A stretch of DNA of 64,000 nucleotides, taken from an uncultured Roseobacter sp. (GTDB taxonomy: Bacteria; Pseudomonadota; Alphaproteobacteria; Rhodobacterales; Rhodobacteraceae). The notes beneath the pieces are model-generated. The model did no database searches, had not been told where the DNA came from, and saw nothing but the letters and a program-made list of their open reading frames with translations. The stretch lies in assembly GCF_947495025.1 (NCBI RefSeq), contig NZ_CANLXG010000004.1:62001-126000 (forward strand). Direction: 5' to 3'. Below are positions 26,000-35,423 of the stretch, one piece after another. The position numbers were made by a program, and so were the translations under genes. Numbering within the stretch: the stretch's first letter is position 1; each line of letters opens with the position of its first letter.

Positions 26000-27217
26000 A
26001 TGAACAGGCGTCTTATGCTGGCCGGGAAACACATTCTGCTGATCGTCGGTGGTGGTATCGCGGCGTTCAAATCGCTGGACCTGATCCGACGCCTGCGCGA
26101 ACGGGGCGCGACCGTAACACCGGTTGTCACTGAGGCAGCAGAGCAGTTTGTCACCCCGCTGTCGGTGTCGGCTCTTGCGGGCACACGGGTTTATCGTGAC
26201 CTCTTTGATCTCACCGACGAGGCCGAAATGGGGCATATTCAGCTCAGCAGGGTCGCTGATCTGGTTGTCGTGGCACCGGCGACGGCCAACCTGATGGCCC
26301 GGATGGCGGGCGGGCTTGCCGACGATCTGGCGACAACCCTTTTGCTGGCGACGGATACGCCGGTGATGATTGCACCTGCGATGAATGTCCGTATGTGGGA
26401 ACACGCCGCGACCCGGCGCAACGTTGCGCAACTGCGTGCTGACGGTGTTTCAGTTGTCGGCCCGGAAGAAGGCGATATGGCCTGCGGTGAATACGGACCC
26501 GGACGGATGGCGGAACCTCTGGACATTGTGGCGGCGATTGCCGGCCATCTCACAGAGGGTCCTCTGACCGGAAAGCACATACTTGTCACATCCGGTCCGA
26601 CGCACGAGCCGATTGATCCGGTACGCTACATCGCGAACCGCTCGTCCGGGGCGCAGGGGACAGCAATTGCACAGGCGCTTGTGATGCGGGGCGCTTCGGT
26701 TACTTTCGTGACCGGCCCGGCGGATGTGCCACCACCCGAAGGTGCCAGAGTCATCCGGGTCACTACAGCCCTGGAAATGCAGAAAGCGGTCGCGTCGGCG
26801 CTTCCCGCGGACGCCGCCATTTTCGCGGCTGCTGTAGCTGACTGGCGCATGGCACAGGCCAGCGACACCAAACTGAAAAAATCCAGTGGCGGAGTGCCGG
26901 TTCTGGAATTCGCTGAGAACCCTGACATTCTGCGTGAGACGTCTGCGCTGGAAAAAAATCGGCCGGGCCTCGTGATCGGTTTTGCTGCAGAGACGGACGA
27001 CGTGCTGAAAAACGCGGCTGCCAAGCGCCTGAGAAAAGGATGTGACTGGATCGTGGCCAACGACGTGTCGCCGGGGACCGGGATCATGGGCGGACAGGAA
27101 AACGCGGTCACGGTGATTGACGAAGCCGGTGTGGAAAGCTGGCCGCGAATGGACAAGAATGCAGTTGCCGGGCGGCTGGCAGATCGCATCGTTTCTGCGC
27201 TGGTTGCGGGCTCTTGA
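26000..27217 (+). CDS. coaBC: Bifunctional phosphopantothenoylcysteine decarboxylase/phosphopantothenate-cysteine ligase
   Basis: A 405-residue CoA biosynthesis enzyme. The flavin-dependent CoaC half (1-185) begins with GKHILLIVGGGIAAFKSLDLI and contains the active-site ACGEYGPGRMAEP. The CoaB half follows from VTSGPTHEPIDPVRYIANRSSG, with AAVADWRM and NDVSPGTGIMGGQENAV. Both active sites look complete. The ATG at 26000 is used; ATG at 26015 is an equally plausible start. dut starts just after it. Confidence 0.96.
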   Translation: MNRRLMLAGKHILLIVGGGIAAFKSLDLIRRLRERGATVTPVVTEAAEQFVTPLSVSALAGTRVYRDLFDLTDEAEMGHIQLSRVADLVVVAPATANLMARMAGGLADDLATTLLLATDTPVMIAPAMNVRMWEHAATRRNVAQLRADGVSVVGPEEGDMACGEYGPGRMAEPLDIVAAIAGHLTEGPLTGKHILVTSGPTHEPIDPVRYIANRSSGAQGTAIAQALVMRGASVTFVTGPADVPPPEGARVIRVTTALEMQKAVASALPADAAIFAAAVADWRMAQASDTKLKKSSGGVPVLEFAENPDILRETSALEKNRPGLVIGFAAETDDVLKNAAAKRLRKGCDWIVANDVSPGTGIMGGQENAVTVIDEAGVESWPRMDKNAVAGRLADRIVSALVAGS

Positions 27218-27228
27218 AGGGGCATTCG

Positions 27229-27681
27229 GTGACAGAGATCAGGATCACGTTCGCCTCTCAGGAAGCTGCAGCGCTTGGACTGCCAGCCTATGAAACACCG
27301 GGTGCTGCGGGTGCAGACCTGCGGGCCTGCCTGCCGCAGGGGGCTGTCGCGCTGGAACCGGGCGCGCGCAAGCTCATTCCGACCGGACTTCGCATGGAAA
27401 TCCCTGCGGGGTTCGAAGTACAGGTGCGCGCCCGGTCTGGGCTGGCGCTGCGCCACGGTCTCACCCTGCCGAACAGCCCTGGTACCATCGACAGTGATTA
27501 TCGTGGAGAACTGGGCGTTATTGTGATGAACGCAGGCGAGGCTGCGGTGGAAATCACGCATGGCATGCGCATCGCACAGATGGTTGTCGCGCCGGTCGTG
27601 CAGGCAACGTTTGCGGTCACCGATACGCTTTCTGAAACTGCGCGGGGTGCCGGCGGTTTCGGCTCGACCGGAGGAAGCTGA
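27229..27681 (+). CDS. dut: dUTP diphosphatase
   Basis: A 150-residue trimeric dUTPase that removes dUTP and supplies dUMP. The five motifs are present: PGAAGADLRA, VRARSGLALRHG, NSPGTIDSDYRGELGV, MRIAQMVVAPV and the mobile C-terminal arm RGAGGFGSTG. GTG at 27229 is chosen because AAGGGG lies six bases upstream; a TTG overlapping the coaBC stop at 27214 is the alternative. The coaBC-dut pairing is common in Proteobacteria. Confidence 0.95.
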   Translation: MTEIRITFASQEAAALGLPAYETPGAAGADLRACLPQGAVALEPGARKLIPTGLRMEIPAGFEVQVRARSGLALRHGLTLPNSPGTIDSDYRGELGVIVMNAGEAAVEITHGMRIAQMVVAPVVQATFAVTDTLSETARGAGGFGSTGGS

Positions 27682-28730
27682 TGGTTCTGGTTCTTTTACT
27701 GGCCGCGGTCCTCTGGGGGATCGGCCATCTGATGGGTGCGCCGAAATCAGCGCGCGCCAGTATGATCGGGTTACTCTATGTTGCCGTTCTGGCGCTTCAC
27801 CTTGTCCTGCCCGACGGGCATCCGCTCAGGATGGCAACTGGTGAAAGCCCCGCGCTGTGGCTGATCGTTGGTGGCTTCGCCATAATTTCCTTTGCCTACC
27901 GGCAGGTCTTGCGCCGTCTGCGGAGCCGCGCAGAGGTTACCAAACAGGAAAAAGGGCAGGCCAATGGCCCCGCGCCGCTGTTCAGTGAAACAGAGCTGAA
28001 CAGGTATGCGCGGCACATCGTACTGCGAGAGATCGGTGGGCCGGGCCAAAAGCAGCTTAAAGAGGCGCGTGTGCTGATCATCGGTGCGGGCGGCCTTGGA
28101 GCACCCGCTCTGCAGTACCTGGCGGCCGCGGGTGTTGGCACCATTGGCGTTGTCGATGATGACCTTGTCGAAAATGCCAATCTTCAGCGCCAGGTGATCC
28201 ACAAGGATGCATCAATCGGCACGCCCAAGGTGTTTTCAGCCCAGGGCGAAATGCAGGCACAGAACCCCTTTGTCACGGTGCGGCCCTACCACCGGCGGCT
28301 GACAGCGGACATCGCGGCGGAACTTTTTGCAGAATATGATCTTGTGCTGGACGGCACGGATAATTTCCAGACGCGCTATCTGGTGAACGAAACAGCCGTT
28401 GCCGCGGGCATCCCGCTGGTGTCGGGTGCGCTCAGCCAGTGGGAAGGCCAGCTCAGCGTGTTTGATCCCGGCCGTGACGCCCCCTGTTATCGCTGCATTT
28501 TCGACGAGGCACCTGCGCCGGAGCTTGCGCCATCCTGCGCCGAGGCCGGCGTGATCGGTCCCTTGCCGGGCGTGATCGGGTCGATGATGGCGGTCGAAGC
28601 CATCAAGCTGATCACGGGCGCGGGAACGCCGCTGCGCGGTCAGATGCTGATCTATGATGCGCTTTACGGCGAGAGCCGTCAGATTGTTGTGAAGCGGCGG
28701 CCTGATTGCCCGGTCTGTGGTCACGCCTGA
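27681..28730 (+). CDS. moeB: Membrane-anchored MoeB/ThiF/HesA-family adenylyltransferase
   Basis: A 349-residue E1-like enzyme that would adenylate the C-terminus of a ubiquitin-like sulphur carrier (MoaD or ThiS). About 80 N-terminal residues contain three hydrophobic stretches (1-17, 27-44, 58-73) and a basic stop. The catalytic part starts near 103 (ELNRYARHIVLREIGG) with the nucleotide loop GAGGLG (135-140), the catalytic Cys286, and zinc ligands CYRC (269/272) and CPVC (343/346). There is no rhodanese domain. It starts in a TGATG overlap with dut. Confidence 0.88.
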   Translation: MVLVLLLAAVLWGIGHLMGAPKSARASMIGLLYVAVLALHLVLPDGHPLRMATGESPALWLIVGGFAIISFAYRQVLRRLRSRAEVTKQEKGQANGPAPLFSETELNRYARHIVLREIGGPGQKQLKEARVLIIGAGGLGAPALQYLAAAGVGTIGVVDDDLVENANLQRQVIHKDASIGTPKVFSAQGEMQAQNPFVTVRPYHRRLTADIAAELFAEYDLVLDGTDNFQTRYLVNETAVAAGIPLVSGALSQWEGQLSVFDPGRDAPCYRCIFDEAPAPELAPSCAEAGVIGPLPGVIGSMMAVEAIKLITGAGTPLRGQMLIYDALYGESRQIVVKRRPDCPVCGHA

Positions 28731-28807
28731 TCGCTGCGAACATTTCCCGTCTGCCGGTTGTCGGGGAGGCCCGCGGGACTTAGCTTACACTCCAAAGGAG
28801 AATGCCG

Positions 28808-30823
28808 ATGCCCAATGCCCTGCTCCAGGAATGGTCAACACCGTTTCAGATTGCGCCCTTTGATCAGATCAGCGACGCCGATTTCGAGCCAGCTCTGGAA
28901 AAGGCTCTGGCTGCTCACAAAGCCGAAACGGACGCCATCGCAGATGCGCCGAAAGCCCCGGATTTCGCCAATACGATTGAAGCACTGGAAGCAGCAGGTC
29001 GGGATCTGGACCGTGTGCTGTCGGTTTTCTTTACGGTGGCCGGTGCGGACAGCAACCCGGCACGCGAGGAGCTGCAGCGAAAATTCTCGCCGATGTTATC
29101 CGCGCACTTCTCCGAAATCTCCGGAAACAAGCGGCTGTTTGCCCGTGTCGCTGCTGTCTGGGAGCAGCGCGATACCCTTGAGCTGACGGATGAGCAGGCC
29201 CGGGTGCTGATGCTGACGCATCGTGGGTTCGTGCGCGCGGGTGCAGCACTGACCGGTCAGGCGGACGAGCGCATGAAAGAGATCAAGGCGCGTCTTGCGG
29301 TGCTGGGCACCGGCTTCACGCAGAACCTGCTCGCCGATGAGCGGGAGTGGTTCATGCCGCTGGAGGAGGACGATCTCGACGGTCTGCCGGGGTTTGTTGT
29401 GGACGCGGCCCGGGCTGCGGGCGTCGAAAAGGGATCGGATGGCCCGGTTGTGACGCTGTCGCGGTCACTGATCGTACCGTTCCTGCAGTTTTCACCCCGG
29501 CGAGACCTGCGGAAGAAAGCTTTTCAGGCCTGGGCTGCGCGCGGTGCAAATGGTGGTGATACAGATAACCGCGCAATCGCTGCCGAAATTCTGCGCCTGC
29601 GCGAAGAGCGTGCCCGGTTACTGGGATACGAGAGTTTCGCGGCCTATAAGCTTGAAACAGAGATGGCCAAAACGCCTGATGCTGTGCGCGATCTGCTGAT
29701 GCAGGTCTGGGCACCTGCGCGGGCGCAGGCCGAGGCGGATGCACAGATACTGACCGCCATGATGCAGGCGGACGGGATCAACGATGCCCTCGCGCCCTGG
29801 GACTGGCGGTATTACGCAGAAAAACGCAGGTCCGCCGAGCACGACCTGGATGAAGCTGCGCTGAAGCCGTATTTCCAGCTGGACAGAATGATCGAAGCCT
29901 CTTTTGCCTGCGCGTCGCGGCTCTTTGGTCTTGAATTCAGGGCACTTGATGTCCCGCTCTATCACCCCGACTGTCGCGCTTGGGATGTGACACGGAACGG
30001 AAAACATATTGCCGTTTTCATCGGCGATTACTTCGCCCGCGGTTCAAAACGGTCGGGGGCCTGGTGTTCGGCGATGCGCTCGCAGGCGCGCTTTCCGGAC
30101 GTTCAGAGGCCCGTCGTCATAAATGTGTGCAATTTTGCCAAAGGCGACCCGGCGCTGCTGTCCTATGACGACGCGCGCACGTTGTTTCATGAGTTCGGCC
30201 ATGCGCTGCATCAGATGCTGTCTGATGTGACCTATGAAAGCGTGTCGGGCACATCTGTTGCGCGTGACTTTGTCGAACTGCCCAGTCAGCTTTACGAGCA
30301 CTGGCTAGAGGTGCCCGAAGTGCTGAGAGAATACGCAACACATGCGGAAACCGGCGAACCGATGCCCGCGGAAATGCTCGAAAAAGTTCTGGGCGCTGCG
30401 AACTTCGACATGGGGTTTCAGACGGTGGAATATGTTGCTTCGGCCCTTGTCGATCTGGAATTTCACGACGGATCGGCACCGGCTGATCCGATGCAGAAAC
30501 AGCGCGAGATTCTGGATGATCTCGGCATGCCCCCGGCCATCACCATGCGGCACGCCACGCCGCATTTCGCGCATGTCTTTGCCGGCGATGGATACAGCAG
30601 CGGATACTACAGTTACATGTGGTCCGAGGTCATGGATGCAGATGCCTTCGCCGCTTTTGAAGAGGCCGGGTCTGCTTTCGATGCAGAAAAAGCTGCCTCA
30701 CTTGAAAAGCATATCCTGTCTGCCGGCGGCAGCCGGGATGCGGCGGAGCTTTATACGGCGTTCCGGGGGCGTCTGCCAGGCGTGGAGGCACTGCTCAAAG
30801 GTCGAGGGCTGGCCACCGGATAG
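28808..30823 (+). CDS. M3 family metallopeptidase (oligopeptidase A/Dcp-like)
   Basis: A 671-residue cytosolic zinc oligopeptidase. The catalytic helix HEFGHALH puts His461 and His465 as zinc ligands, and the downstream ELPSQLYEHW segment supplies the third ligand Glu. MKEIKARLAVLGTGFTQNLLAD and GYSSGYYSYMWSEVMDADAF are typical of the family. The Shine-Dalgarno AAGGAG at 28795-28800 fits the ATG at 28808 better than the one at 28802. Such enzymes degrade short peptides, including cleaved signal peptides in the PrlC case. Confidence 0.93.
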   Translation: MPNALLQEWSTPFQIAPFDQISDADFEPALEKALAAHKAETDAIADAPKAPDFANTIEALEAAGRDLDRVLSVFFTVAGADSNPAREELQRKFSPMLSAHFSEISGNKRLFARVAAVWEQRDTLELTDEQARVLMLTHRGFVRAGAALTGQADERMKEIKARLAVLGTGFTQNLLADEREWFMPLEEDDLDGLPGFVVDAARAAGVEKGSDGPVVTLSRSLIVPFLQFSPRRDLRKKAFQAWAARGANGGDTDNRAIAAEILRLREERARLLGYESFAAYKLETEMAKTPDAVRDLLMQVWAPARAQAEADAQILTAMMQADGINDALAPWDWRYYAEKRRSAEHDLDEAALKPYFQLDRMIEASFACASRLFGLEFRALDVPLYHPDCRAWDVTRNGKHIAVFIGDYFARGSKRSGAWCSAMRSQARFPDVQRPVVINVCNFAKGDPALLSYDDARTLFHEFGHALHQMLSDVTYESVSGTSVARDFVELPSQLYEHWLEVPEVLREYATHAETGEPMPAEMLEKVLGAANFDMGFQTVEYVASALVDLEFHDGSAPADPMQKQREILDDLGMPPAITMRHATPHFAHVFAGDGYSSGYYSYMWSEVMDADAFAAFEEAGSAFDAEKAASLEKHILSAGGSRDAAELYTAFRGRLPGVEALLKGRGLATG

Positions 30824-30831
30824 CGAGCAGA

Positions 30832-31764
30832 TCAGTATCCCAGCGACCGGTCCACAAGATAAAGAAAAGGCTCGCCGGCCTCACCGCGACGAATGTTTTC
30901 TGCGATGACTTCCGAGGCTGTTTTTGCGCGCGTTTCTGCGGCGATATGTGGTGTCACCGTGACACGCGGATGCGCCCAGTAGGGGTGATCCGCAGGAAGC
31001 GGTTCGACGCGGAACACGTCGAGTGTTGCATGCGCGATCTGCCCGCTGTCGAGGGCTGCCAGCAGGGCATCGTCATCAATCAGCGGTCCCCGCCCGGGGT
31101 TAATGACGAATGCACCGCGTGGCATCAGCGCCAGACGCCGGGCATCAAGGGTGTTGTGCGTGGCAGGTGTGTCGGGCAGAAGCAGCACCAGTATTTCGGC
31201 CTGGCGCAGCGCATCGTCCAGCCCGGCATCGCCGTGAAAGGTGTTTATACCGGCGACGTCTTTCGGGCTGCGGCTCCATCCGGAGACGCTGAACCGCAGC
31301 GACTGCAGGGTGCGCGCGACAGAAGTTCCCAGCTCTCCGAGACCCAGAACACAGACACGGCGTTCCTCTGCCAGTGGGGGTACCACCGGCGTCCAGTCGC
31401 CGCTCTGGTCGAGGATGTGTCTGTCCATGCCAAGGTGGTGCCGCAGAACGTGTCCCGTCACCCATTCGGTCATCGAGCGGGTCATACCGGGGTCAACCAT
31501 GCGCGCCAGCGGCTGTGTCAGCGTCGTGTTGCCCACAATCGCCTCGACACCGGCCCAGAGGTTCAGAACCGCCTTTGTACGGGTGTAGGGCGTGAAGTCC
31601 TGCAGTTCGGAGTTTGGCGCATAAACGATATAATCGACGTCATCAGCCGGAATTTCCTGTGCCAGATAGACATTGAGCCCTGCACCCCCGAAGGCTCTGC
31701 GCAGTGCAGGTTCATATGTGGCCCACCGTTCCGGCGTGGCCGCAAAAAGCACGTTGATCGGCAT
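30832..31764 (-). CDS. ghrA: Glyoxylate/hydroxypyruvate reductase A-like D-2-hydroxyacid dehydrogenase
   Basis: A 310-residue NAD(P)-dependent reductase resembling E. coli GhrA. The nucleotide-binding GLGELGTSVARTLQSL sits near 140, followed by FSVSGWSRSPK with an Arg/Ser pair consistent with NADPH. The catalytic Arg lies in INPGRGPLIDDDALL, with Glu in DVFRVEPLPADHPYW and the catalytic His in VTVTPHIAAET. It follows rodA on the same strand after eight bases and may be read from the mre operon. Confidence 0.9.
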   Translation of the reverse strand: MPINVLFAATPERWATYEPALRRAFGGAGLNVYLAQEIPADDVDYIVYAPNSELQDFTPYTRTKAVLNLWAGVEAIVGNTTLTQPLARMVDPGMTRSMTEWVTGHVLRHHLGMDRHILDQSGDWTPVVPPLAEERRVCVLGLGELGTSVARTLQSLRFSVSGWSRSPKDVAGINTFHGDAGLDDALRQAEILVLLLPDTPATHNTLDARRLALMPRGAFVINPGRGPLIDDDALLAALDSGQIAHATLDVFRVEPLPADHPYWAHPRVTVTPHIAAETRAKTASEVIAENIRRGEAGEPFLYLVDRSLGY

Positions 31765-31772
31765 GACGGTTC

Positions 31773-32912
31773 CTATCTTGGGCGGTGGACGTGGGCACTC
31801 TGCATCAGGCCAAAGGCGAGCAGCAGCACCAGCATGGCAGAGCCGCCGAAGCTGACGAGCGGCAGTGGCACACCGACGACAGGTGCAAGGCCCATCACCA
31901 TGGACATATTGACCGCGAAAAACAGGAAGAAGTTGAGCGCGATACCCAGTGTCAGCAATGATGAAAACCGGTCTTTGTTGGTCAGTGCCGACCAGACACA
32001 GAAAAGGATAATCAGCGCATAAAGGCCAAGCAGTGACAGGCCACCGACGAACCCGAATTCCTCGGCCAGAGTGGTGAAGATAAAGTCGGTATGTTTTTCA
32101 GGAAGAAAGTTGAGCCGGCTTTGCGTGCCCTGCATGAAGCCACGGCCCGTCCAGCCGCCGGAGCCCAGCGCAATCTTGGATTGCGTAATGTGATATCCCG
32201 CCCCCAGCGGGTCGGAACTCGGATCCAGAAATGTGTCGATGCGCCGGTACTGGTAATCCTTGAGCAGCTGCCAGGTCGTACCACGCGACTGAAATACCGC
32301 TGTCACCAGACCAATGCCACTGGCGATAACCGCCCCGAAATAGGCCCAGTGCACACCTGCCAGGAACATCAGACCGCCCCCTGCTGCCAGCAACAGGATC
32401 GACGTCCCGAGATCAGGCTGCCGCAGAACAAGGAGCACGGGAATGATAATCAGAATGACCGGAATGAGCACCCAGAACGGGTGCGAAGTACGCCTGGCCG
32501 GCAACCAGTCGTAATAGGCGGCAAGTAACATCACGAGCGTTATTTTCATCAGCTCTGATGGCTGCAGGCGCATAAATCCCAGATCAATCCAGCGCTGTGC
32601 ACCCATACCAACTGTGCCAAAAAGCTCGACGGCAACCAGCAGAACGAGGGTGCCGAGATAGGCGAGGCCCGAGAGGCTGCGCCAGAACCAAATCGGGATC
32701 ATGGCAACCATGATCATCATCACGAACCCGACAACAAAACGCTTCATCTGCGGCTCTGCCCAGGGGGTAAACGATCCGCCTGCCACGGAATAGAGCATGA
32801 GGAACCCGACGCCTGCCACTGAGGCCAGCAACAGAGCAACCGCCCAGTTCAGGTGGAAAATCTTGCGAAAACCGGTTGGTGCAGTTTTGACGGCATACTC
32901 AAGATAACTCAT
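31773..32912 (-). CDS. rodA: Rod-shape peptidoglycan polymerase RodA
   Basis: A 379-residue SEDS glycosyltransferase with about ten helices that polymerises lipid II with PBP2 for cell elongation. Recognisable motifs are WIDLGFMRLQPSELMKITLV, LVLRQPDLGTSILLLA (catalytic Asp region) and FLPEKHTDFIFTTLAEEFGF. Its start overlaps the mrdA stop by ATGA, so enzyme and partner are translated together. Confidence 0.96.
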   Translation of the reverse strand: MSYLEYAVKTAPTGFRKIFHLNWAVALLLASVAGVGFLMLYSVAGGSFTPWAEPQMKRFVVGFVMMIMVAMIPIWFWRSLSGLAYLGTLVLLVAVELFGTVGMGAQRWIDLGFMRLQPSELMKITLVMLLAAYYDWLPARRTSHPFWVLIPVILIIIPVLLVLRQPDLGTSILLLAAGGGLMFLAGVHWAYFGAVIASGIGLVTAVFQSRGTTWQLLKDYQYRRIDTFLDPSSDPLGAGYHITQSKIALGSGGWTGRGFMQGTQSRLNFLPEKHTDFIFTTLAEEFGFVGGLSLLGLYALIILFCVWSALTNKDRFSSLLTLGIALNFFLFFAVNMSMVMGLAPVVGVPLPLVSFGGSAMLVLLLAFGLMQSAHVHRPR

Positions 32913-34852
32913 GCCTGATCCTTCCCGGGTACTGATACCTGGGGCTGTGCATCCCGCAACCGTTCCTGCTGTTCTGTAATGCGTTCACGGTCCTTGGCAG
33001 GATAGGCCTCCACCGGGGGCGGCCCGCCGTAAAGTGCCTGCAGAGTGATGTCACGCGCGATCGGGGCAGCTGCCTTTGAGCCACCACCGCCGTGTTCCAC
33101 GATCACTGCCACCGCATACCTTGGGTTGTCATAAGGCGCGAAGTTTACAAACAGCGCGTGGTCCCGGCGTTCCCACGGCAGATCCTCATTGCGGATAACG
33201 CCCGCGCGGCGTTCTGCGGCGGTAATATTACGGACCTGGCTGGTGCCGGTCTTGCCGGCCATGCGCATCTCTTCCTCGATAATGCGTGAGCCATAGGCTG
33301 TTCCCCGACGGTCATTGACCACCTCAAACATCGCCTTGCGCATTTTCCGCAGGTTGTTTTCGTTCAGCCCCATGGGTTCGCCGCCGCGGACAGGTTCCTC
33401 CACACCGTCAATGGATTTGATCAGCCGCGGCTCGACAGACCGCCCGGTGGCAATCCGTGCGGTCATAACGGCGAGCTGCATCGGGGACGCCAGCATGAAA
33501 CCCTGCCCGATAGAGACATTCACGGTATCTCCAACCCGCCAGCTCTGGCCGTAGGTCTGGGCTTTCCACTCCATATTGGGTGCCAGGCCCTTGGCCACGG
33601 CTGACATCGGCACGTCGTGCTTGATGCCCAGACCGAATTTGCGCGCCATATCAGAAATGCGTTCGATACCGACCTTTACGGCGAGGTCGTAGTAATACAC
33701 GTCGCAGGACCGTTTCAGGGATGTTTCCAGATCGACCCAGCCATGACCTGCACGTTTCCAGCAGTGAAAGCGGCGTCCGGACACTTCCAGATGTCCGGGG
33801 CAATAAGCGGTGTCATCCGGACCGATCAGGCCGTCTTCGAGAGCGGCCATGGCGGTGATCATTTTGAATGTCGAGCCCGGCGGATACACACCCTGCACGG
33901 TTTTACTGGCCAGCGGGCGATACTTGTTCGCGGTCAGTTCGCTGTAGTCTTTTGACGAGATCCCGCGCACAAACAGGTTCGGATCGAACGTCGGTGCGGA
34001 TGAGCAGGCCACAAGGTCCCCGGTGTCGCAGTCCATGACCACAGCACTTGCACTTTCACCATCAAGGCGTGCCTGCACGTATCCCTGGAGCTTTGCATCA
34101 ATGGTCAGCTGGAGGTCAGAACCGGGGATGCCTTCTCTGCGGTCCAGTTCTCTCATGACCCGCCCGGTTGCGTTTACTTCAACACGTTTGGCACCTGCTT
34201 TGCCTCTTAAAAGGGGTTCCAGCTTGGTTTCAACGCCCACTTTGCCGATCTGAAACCGCGGGATCATGAGCACCGGCTCCGGGTCTTCGATTTTGGACAG
34301 ATCGTAGTCTGAAACCGGGCCGACATAGCCCAGGACATGCGCGAAATCGGACCCCTGGGGGTAAACGCGGCTCAGACCTACCTCTGGGGTGATACCCGGA
34401 AGGGCAGGGGCGTTCACGGAGACCCGACTGATGTCGTCCCATGTGACGTCCGAGGCGATTGTCACCGGCAGGAAGGGAGCCGAACGACGCATCTCGTCCT
34501 TGACGCGCGTGATGGTTTCCTGATCAAGGCTGATGATCTGGGACAGCCGGTTGAGCACTGCGTCCACATCACCTGCATCTTCGCGGACGATGACAATCCG
34601 GTAAGAGGGGGCATTGCGCGCAAGGCTCAGGCCGTTGCGGTCAAAAACCTCACCCCGGGATGGTGGTATAAGCCGGATGTTGATCCTGTTTTCCTCAGCA
34701 AGAAGGCGGAACTGATCCGCCTGATCGACCTGCAGGTACTGCATCCGCGCCGCGAGCCCGCCGACAAACAGCAGCTGGGCACCGCCCAGAAGTGCAGCCC
34801 GGCGGGACAACCTGCGGTGGCTGATATCATTTTCCGCCCTTGTCTTTTTCAT
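32909..34852 (-). CDS. mrdA: Peptidoglycan transpeptidase PBP2
   Basis: A 647-residue class B penicillin-binding protein. One N-terminal anchor (residues about 21-37) is followed by the pedestal domain with RGEVFDRNG, and the transpeptidase domain carries SxxK at Ser327-Lys330 (PPGSTFK), the SCD triad in KRSCDVYYYD and KTG in AGKTGTSQV. The ATG at 34852 is preceded by GCGGAGG at good spacing; the upstream in-frame codons overlap mreD and are not used. It is the transpeptidase partner of RodA. Confidence 0.96.
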   Translation of the reverse strand: MKKTRAENDISHRRLSRRAALLGGAQLLFVGGLAARMQYLQVDQADQFRLLAEENRINIRLIPPSRGEVFDRNGLSLARNAPSYRIVIVREDAGDVDAVLNRLSQIISLDQETITRVKDEMRRSAPFLPVTIASDVTWDDISRVSVNAPALPGITPEVGLSRVYPQGSDFAHVLGYVGPVSDYDLSKIEDPEPVLMIPRFQIGKVGVETKLEPLLRGKAGAKRVEVNATGRVMRELDRREGIPGSDLQLTIDAKLQGYVQARLDGESASAVVMDCDTGDLVACSSAPTFDPNLFVRGISSKDYSELTANKYRPLASKTVQGVYPPGSTFKMITAMAALEDGLIGPDDTAYCPGHLEVSGRRFHCWKRAGHGWVDLETSLKRSCDVYYYDLAVKVGIERISDMARKFGLGIKHDVPMSAVAKGLAPNMEWKAQTYGQSWRVGDTVNVSIGQGFMLASPMQLAVMTARIATGRSVEPRLIKSIDGVEEPVRGGEPMGLNENNLRKMRKAMFEVVNDRRGTAYGSRIIEEEMRMAGKTGTSQVRNITAAERRAGVIRNEDLPWERRDHALFVNFAPYDNPRYAVAVIVEHGGGGSKAAAPIARDITLQALYGGPPPVEAYPAKDRERITEQQERLRDAQPQVSVPGKDQA

Positions 34853-34880
34853 GTCGTTCCTCCGCAAATTGACAGGCAGG

Positions 34881-35423
34881 TCATCGCAGACCACCTCTGC
34901 CGCTGTCAGGTTCGCCCGGAGCTGATTTGCGTACGCCCATCAGGGCATGGGTGATGCCCGCAACAAAAGGATAGCACAGCAGCGTCATCAGCAACTGCGA
35001 GAATGACAGTGCGAACGGGGGTGGATCAAGCAGCGTGATCATAAGCGCCAGCCTGTAGGCGATGCTGATACCGGTGAGGATCAGACAAACGGTGAGCCAT
35101 TCGCCGACAAAAGTTCCATCCCGTACTGCCCGGGCCCGGGACTTGAGGTTTTCGCAGCCCAGCAGAGCCAGTAACGCCCAGAGACCCGGCGGGCGCTGCA
35201 GCAGAAGATCCGCCAGCAGAAACAGACCCGCCAGCGCAGATGCCGGGACATATTCAGGACGCCTGACCGCCCATGCGCAGGCAAAAGCCAGCAGCAGGTC
35301 GGGACCAGCCCAGCGGGAGGGTGTCGTGCTGAGAGGCAGCAGCTGGAAGAAAAGAATTACACAGACCAGAAAGGCGAACGAAATCCGCATGCTCCAAAGC
35401 CGCGTTACAGGGGCGTCATTCAC
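34881..35423 (-). CDS. mreD: Rod-shape determining protein MreD
   Basis: A 180-residue inner-membrane protein with five or six hydrophobic segments. The family is poorly conserved, but the position between mreC and mrdA, the size, and stretches such as PLSTTPSRWAGPDLLLAFACAW (first 20 residues here) fit MreD. It starts in an ATGA overlap with mreC and ends 28 bases before mrdA. Confidence 0.9.
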   Translation of the reverse strand: MNDAPVTRLWSMRISFAFLVCVILFFQLLPLSTTPSRWAGPDLLLAFACAWAVRRPEYVPASALAGLFLLADLLLQRPPGLWALLALLGCENLKSRARAVRDGTFVGEWLTVCLILTGISIAYRLALMITLLDPPPFALSFSQLLMTLLCYPFVAGITHALMGVRKSAPGEPDSGRGGLR

